From NCBI GenBank assembly GCA_025355995.1, contig JANXYQ010000014.1, positions 1-64,000 on the forward strand: a stretch of DNA of 64,000 nucleotides, in the 5' to 3' direction. Shown here in pieces: positions 60,745 to 64,000 of this stretch (within the stretch, counting starts at the first letter, position 1; each line of letters opens with the position of its first letter). Under the pieces are notes generated by a model. It was not told the origin of the DNA. It saw only the letters and a program-made list of their open reading frames with translations, and did not search any database. Source of the stretch: Spirochaetaceae bacterium. GTDB lineage: Bacteria; Spirochaetota; Spirochaetia; Treponematales; Rectinemataceae. The translations under genes and the position numbers were made by a program.

Positions 60745-61452
60745 CTACTTCGACAGGGCGGCCGCCAGCCCCACTTCGATCATCGAGAGGAAAGTCTTCT
60801 CGCGCTCGGCGGAAGTAGTCTCCTCGTGCGTGACGAGGTGGTCGCTCACGGTGAGGACGGCGAGGGCCTCGACGCCGTACTTGGCCGCCAGCGTGTATAG
60901 CTCGGCCGCCTCCATCTCGACGCCTATGACGCCGAAGCGCGCCCAGAGCTTCCACTGGTCGGGATCCTCGGTATAGAAGGAGTCGCTGGAGATAATCTTG
61001 CCGACGTGGACCGGCATCTTCCTCTCCACGGCCGCGCGATAGGCGGCGTCGAGGAGGCGGAAGCTGGGCGCGCTCGCGTAGTCCATGCCGTTGAAGCGCA
61101 CCTTGTTGACGGCGGAATCGGTGGAGGCCGAGATGCCGAGGATCATATCGCGGACCTTAACCTCCTTGGTCAGGCCCCCGCAGGTGCCCACGCGCACGAG
61201 CTTCTTCACCCCGTAGTCCCTGATGAGCTCGTTGGCGTAGATCGAGAGGCTCGGCATGCCCATGCCGGTCCCCATGACCGAAACGCGCTCGCCCTTGTAG
61301 GTCCCGGTGTAGCCGAACATGTTGCGGACCTCGTTGAATCGCTCGGGCGCCTCGAGGAAGGTCTCGGCGATGAACTTGGCGCGAAGCGGATCGCCCGGCA
61401 GTAGGATGCTCTCCGCGATCTGGCCCTTGGCCGCGGCGATGTGGATGCTCAT
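60745..61452 (-). CDS. deoD: Purine nucleoside phosphorylase
   Basis: A 235-residue hexameric-type PNP that splits purine nucleosides with phosphate. Family blocks: [51 protein letters not shown] and the catalytic Asp in [15 protein letters not shown] lies 5 bases before the ATG. Its product ribose-1-phosphate can feed, after isomerization, the PRPP synthase encoded immediately downstream: a purine/ribose salvage unit. Confidence 0.96.
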   Translation of the reverse strand: MSIHIAAAKGQIAESILLPGDPLRAKFIAETFLEAPERFNEVRNMFGYTGTYKGERVSVMGTGMGMPSLSIYANELIRDYGVKKLVRVGTCGGLTKEVKVRDMILGISASTDSAVNKVRFNGMDYASAPSFRLLDAAYRAAVERKMPVHVGKIISSDSFYTEDPDQWKLWARFGVIGVEMEAAELYTLAAKYGVEALAVLTVSDHLVTHEETTSAEREKTFLSMIEVGLAAALSK

Positions 61453-61480
61453 GGTTCCTCCTGTGGAATTGCCTATCGCC

Positions 61481-62164
61481 TCATGCTAGCACATTAAGGC
61501 CCTGGCGGGGAGCCGCGTCCGAGCGGGCTTGGGCTATCTCGGCGAGGGCGGCCGCCTCGATCTGGGCGGTGGCCGCGGCGACCGACAGGTCGGCGGCGGA
61601 GGGGTCGCTGGGAGCGAGGGCGGCGGCCCGGATGGTACGCATCTTCTGGACGGTGGCCTGGGGATCGCCGGGCACCGGCGAGGTGTCGATGCCGACTTCG
61701 CCGCCGACCGCGTACTGGCCCCCGTCGGGGCCCGACTGGTAGGAGTAGGTCGCCCCGCCCGTCACGTAGCGCCCGCCCGCGGCCATGTGGGCGGCCTCGT
61801 GGGCGCGGACCTCGGCGTCCCGGGACCTGAGCTGGGAGATGACGCTCAGGACCTCGGCCGAGCGGTCTCCCTTCCTATCGGCCTGCTTCCGCTCGAGGGC
61901 GGATTTTTCCCCGCGCAGGGAATCGAGGCGGTCGGAGACGATGGATTCGGGGCGGCGCGGGTCCTGGGCGAGCATGCGGGAGCTCTCGTCGCGGGCGGGG
62001 TCTTTCTTCTCCTCGGCGTCATCGCGGCCCCGGAGGGCGGGAACCGACTCGACCCGCCGGACTGCCGGCGCGCTACCCGCGGCGCCGGCCGAGCCGACGA
62101 GAGGCGCGCGGAAGAGCCGGACGAGATCCCCGGCCGAAATCGACGAAACCGCCGAGATAGCCAT
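61481..62164 (-). CDS. SprA-related putative metalloprotease
   Basis: A 227-residue protein of the SprA-related family. The zinc-binding motif [10 protein letters not shown], with [19 protein letters not shown] after it, is the conserved core (near residues 120-150). The N-terminal 115 residues are charged and poorly structured, and the tail is Ala-rich. There is no signal peptide. Proteolytic activity is inferred from the motif only. It starts at ATG 62164 behind a leaderless-type promoter and precedes deoD by 28 bases. Confidence 0.75.
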   Translation of the reverse strand: MAISAVSSISAGDLVRLFRAPLVGSAGAAGSAPAVRRVESVPALRGRDDAEEKKDPARDESSRMLAQDPRRPESIVSDRLDSLRGEKSALERKQADRKGDRSAEVLSVISQLRSRDAEVRAHEAAHMAAGGRYVTGGATYSYQSGPDGGQYAVGGEVGIDTSPVPGDPQATVQKMRTIRAAALAPSDPSAADLSVAAATAQIEAAALAEIAQARSDAAPRQGLNVLA

Positions 62165-62170
62165 CGCTAT

Positions 62171-62199
62171 AGTATATTGCCTTTCTCCGGCACACGCAA
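62171..62199 (-). promoter_or_regulatory. Promoter of the SprA-like gene, apparently leaderless
   Basis: On the minus strand TTGCGT (62199-62194), 17 bases, TATACT (62176-62171), then 6 bases to ATG 62164. This is the tidiest example in the window of a promoter ending at the start codon. Confidence 0.6.
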
Positions 62200-62259
62200 A
62201 CCCGCGCTCGCTAGGCTCCCCCGATTCGCCCGTGCTATAGTGCGCTCCCGGAGCGTTCA

Positions 62260-62973
62260 TTGGTACCCTATACCATCCTTTACGAAGACGCGGACATCCT
62301 CATCGCGAACAAGCTCTCCCCCCTGCCCGTCCAGAGCGACAAGAGCGGCGACAAGTCCCTGCAGGAGCTCCTGCGCGAGGAGCTCTGCGCGAGAGCGGGA
62401 GCCAGCGACGCCGACGTCTCAGGCGATAGGGCCGCGGGAGCCTGCCTCGAGGCCGCGCACCGCATCGACCGCAGGGCCTCCGGGGCGGTCCTCTTCGCGA
62501 AGACCCACATCGCCCTCTCCACCCTTGAGGCCGCGTTTCGCGACAAGCGCATCGAGAAGGAATACCTGGCCTGCGTCGAGCGCGAGCCCGAGCCGACGGA
62601 GGGCAGGCTCGAGCACAAGCTCGCCTGGGACAAGAGGCGCAACGTCGTGCGCGCCTTGAGGCCGGACTCGGTATCCGGCAAGAGCGCCCTGCTCGAATAC
62701 CGGGTCTCGGGACGCTCGGACAACTATTTTTTCGTCTCGGTCAACCTGATCACCGGGAGGCACCATCAGGTGCGGGCCCAGCTCGCGGCCATAGGCAGCC
62801 CCATACGCGGAGACCTCAAGTACGGTGCGAGGCGCAGTTCGCCCTCGGGCTTAATCATGCTGCACGCCCGCCGGATGGCCCTCGCCCAGCCGCGGACCGA
62901 CGCGCGCGTCGAAGTCTTCGCTCCCTTCCCGGAGGCTGAGCCGCTATGGGCAGCCGCCGATGACCGGGGCTAA
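62260..62973 (+). CDS. RluA-family pseudouridine synthase
   Basis: A 237-residue RNA pseudouridine synthase of the RluA family, without an S4 domain. The catalytic Asp is in AAHRIDRRASGAVLFAK (near residue 72); KEYLACVE and LITGRHHQVRAQLAAIG are the other two family motifs. It modifies uridines in rRNA or tRNA; the exact target cannot be stated. The start is TTG 62260 with CGGAG 6 bases upstream. TATAGT at 62236 may be its -10. Confidence 0.9.
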   Translation: MVPYTILYEDADILIANKLSPLPVQSDKSGDKSLQELLREELCARAGASDADVSGDRAAGACLEAAHRIDRRASGAVLFAKTHIALSTLEAAFRDKRIEKEYLACVEREPEPTEGRLEHKLAWDKRRNVVRALRPDSVSGKSALLEYRVSGRSDNYFFVSVNLITGRHHQVRAQLAAIGSPIRGDLKYGARRSSPSGLIMLHARRMALAQPRTDARVEVFAPFPEAEPLWAAADDRG

Positions 62974-62995
62974 CTAATTAATAACGGGGTAAAAT

Positions 62996-63038
62996 AATAC
63001 TATTTCTTGCGCGCATGAACTTACGCACTTATAGTATT
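62996..63038. promoter_or_regulatory. Inverted repeat framing the sCache-chemoreceptor promoter
   Basis: AATACTAT (62996-63003) and ATAGTATT (63031-63038) are perfect 8-base inverted repeats 27 bases apart. The right arm covers the TATAGT -10, so a dimeric regulator or looping could control it. Confidence 0.4.
63007..63035 (+). promoter_or_regulatory. Promoter of the sCache-chemoreceptor pair
   Basis: TTGCGC (63007-63012), 17 bases, TATAGT (63030-63035). The short leader includes AGAGG 7 bases before ATG 63053. Confidence 0.65.
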
Positions 63039-63052
63039 CCCAGAGGTTCAAC

Positions 63053-63526
63053 ATGAAAAGATTAGCCGCCTGCCTATTAGTAGCGATCGGTCTCGCATCC
63101 GCCCTCGGCGCTCAGTCGGGCCCGGCCGCGACCAAAGCCAAGGCACTGGTGGAGAGCGGCATCGCCTTCTTCCAGAAAAACGGCCAAGAGGCGGCCCTCG
63201 CCGCCTTCGACGACGTCAAGGGGAAATTCCGCGACGGAGAGTATTACCTATTCGTATTCGACGTCTCCAAGCCCGATTCCGCCGTATGCGTGGCGCGGGG
63301 CGACGGCAACAAGGCCCTCATAGGCAAGGACATGTGGGCGACCAAGGATCCCGACGGCTTCCTCTATATCCAGGCCTTCGAGCAGACGATCGCCACGAGC
63401 GGCTTCGGCTGGGTCGACTATAAGCGGACCAATCCGGAGACCAAGAAGATCGAGGCGAAGAGCTCCTATATCAAGCTCGTCCCCGGCACCAAGCTCTTCG
63501 TCGGCTGCGGCTTCTACAAAGACTAG
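63053..63526 (+). CDS. Secreted single-Cache-domain protein
   Basis: A 157-residue exported protein: signal peptide about 1-20 (ending ALGAQ), then one Cache_2-like domain. The conserved core is FAYYLFVFDV-like strand EYYLFVFDVSKPDSAVCVARG, then GKDMWATKDPDGFLYIQAF and GWVDYKRTNPETKKIEAKSSYI, as in stand-alone periplasmic sensors. It binds a small ligand, perhaps a carboxylate. It is followed after 11 bases by a chemoreceptor gene, suggesting a soluble ligand-binding partner for that receptor. Confidence 0.82.
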   Translation: MKRLAACLLVAIGLASALGAQSGPAATKAKALVESGIAFFQKNGQEAALAAFDDVKGKFRDGEYYLFVFDVSKPDSAVCVARGDGNKALIGKDMWATKDPDGFLYIQAFEQTIATSGFGWVDYKRTNPETKKIEAKSSYIKLVPGTKLFVGCGFYKD

Positions 63527-63537
63527 GGTCCGCTCCC

Positions 63538-64000
63538 ATGCGGTTCTCGTTCGGCTCGGCAAGCGTCCGGGCAAAGCTCGTCGCGCTTTCGGGCCTGACC
63601 ATCCTTTCCCTGATCGCGGCCGGAGCCATCTTCCTCCTTTTCGGGATAGGCCAGCAGCGCAAGCTCGATCAGGTGGTCAACGCGGACCTTCCCCGCATGC
63701 AGTCGGTCTACGAGCTCTCGCGCTCCCTCCTCGTCGCCCAAGCCAGCCTTTCGCAGCTGATAAACCGGAGCAACGCCGGGGGCTTCAAGGAGGAGCAGCT
63801 GCGCGCCCTCTCCGACCTGGTCGAGGGCAAGATCAAGGATTTGGAGGCGCGGGTCCCCGTCCTGATCAAGTCCGGCATCATCGACGAGGGAACCAGCAAG
63901 GATATTGCGGATTTCGCCGAGAGCGTGAAGGGAAGCGTCGAGAACCTCGCCTTCGATCCTGCCTTCGCCACGATGAACGCCGATGCCGCCTGGGAGAAAT
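63538..64000 (+). CDS. Methyl-accepting chemotaxis protein (N-terminal part; continues beyond window)
   Basis: The first 154 residues of a chemoreceptor or related sensor. One membrane helix (about 14-36, LVALSGLTILSLIAAGAIFLL) is followed by an alpha-helical periplasmic domain of the four-helix-bundle type, with LSRSLLVAQASLSQLINRSN. The HAMP and signalling domains lie outside the window, so the chemoreceptor call rests on this N-terminal layout and on the adjacent Cache protein. A histidine kinase or cyclase sensor is possible. Confidence 0.65.
   Translation, partial: MRFSFGSASVRAKLVALSGLTILSLIAAGAIFLLFGIGQQRKLDQVVNADLPRMQSVYELSRSLLVAQASLSQLINRSNAGGFKEEQLRALSDLVEGKIKDLEARVPVLIKSGIIDEGTSKDIADFAESVKGSVENLAFDPAFATMNADAAWEK

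Noticed and set aside
1-64000. CRISPR arrays, tRNA/rRNA genes, insertion sequences, integrases
   Set aside because: No regularly spaced repeats, no clover-leaf or rRNA stretches noticed, and no transposase or integrase motifs in any plausible reading frame.

Overview
The window is a GC-rich (roughly two-thirds G+C by eye), densely packed bacterial chromosome segment. It has no rRNA, tRNA, CRISPR array, insertion sequence or phage gene that I can see. The best taxonomic clue is the 1,091-residue membrane-anchored coiled-coil protein at 55336-58611, which has the layout of the SpiroCoCo proteins of Treponema-like spirochaetes. A P13-like membrane protein, a def-fmt-PASTA gene order and three chemoreceptors fit the same picture. 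High G+C plus a complete cytochrome c oxidase locus suggest a free-living, facultatively aerobic spirochaete of the Spirochaeta aurantia kind. That last step is inference.

Layout. 1-8860: L-serine dehydratase (sdaAA cut by the window edge, sdaAB), an HI0933-type flavoprotein coupled to plsY, a class I/II aminotransferase, a GH42 beta-galactosidase, and a membrane-dipeptidase gene broken by a frameshift. 7847-10560: alanine dehydrogenase, an Lrp-type regulator and an RNA/DNA methyltransferase in one minus-strand operon, with a repeat-rich upstream region. 10642-16548: aerobic respiration, comprising a hidden 52-residue membrane protein, coxB-coxD-coxC-coxA, a SCO copper chaperone, a DUF2231/cytochrome c protein and divergent ctaB. 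16577-20192: a REC-PAS-PAS-histidine kinase facing a chemoreceptor. 20261-27387: an AraC regulator divergent from a sugar isomerase and a rhamnose/fucose-type ABC importer. 27483-32727: chemoreceptor, fabH, a kinase remnant, a DUF2804 protein and a HAD phosphatase. 32812-40416: a barrel/transglutaminase/TPR protein with an NHL-repeat lipoprotein, a flavodiiron protein with a hemerythrin, and a second transglutaminase-like protein. 40452-46145: class III cyclase-AAA-TPR, uracil-DNA glycosylase and priA. 46256-55278: P13-like protein, glmS, def-fmt-PASTA-RMD1-like operon, DUF192 lipoprotein, rpsU and an M23 peptidase. 55336-64000: SpiroCoCo, MerR, SRPBCC, a purine salvage cluster (SprA-like, deoD, prs), an RluA pseudouridine synthase, and a secreted sCache protein next to a chemoreceptor cut by the window end.

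Two genome-level habits stand out. First, about eleven genes without a usable Shine-Dalgarno sequence have a -10-like hexamer (TATACT, GATACT, TATATA and similar) ending 6-8 bases before the start codon, which predicts leaderless mRNAs. Second, many adjacent genes share a 4-base start/stop overlap (ATGA or TTGA), which predicts translational coupling. The ribosomal protein S21 gene appears to start at AUU behind a near-perfect Shine-Dalgarno sequence. No stretch above 300 bases is free of gene sequence or gene remnants.
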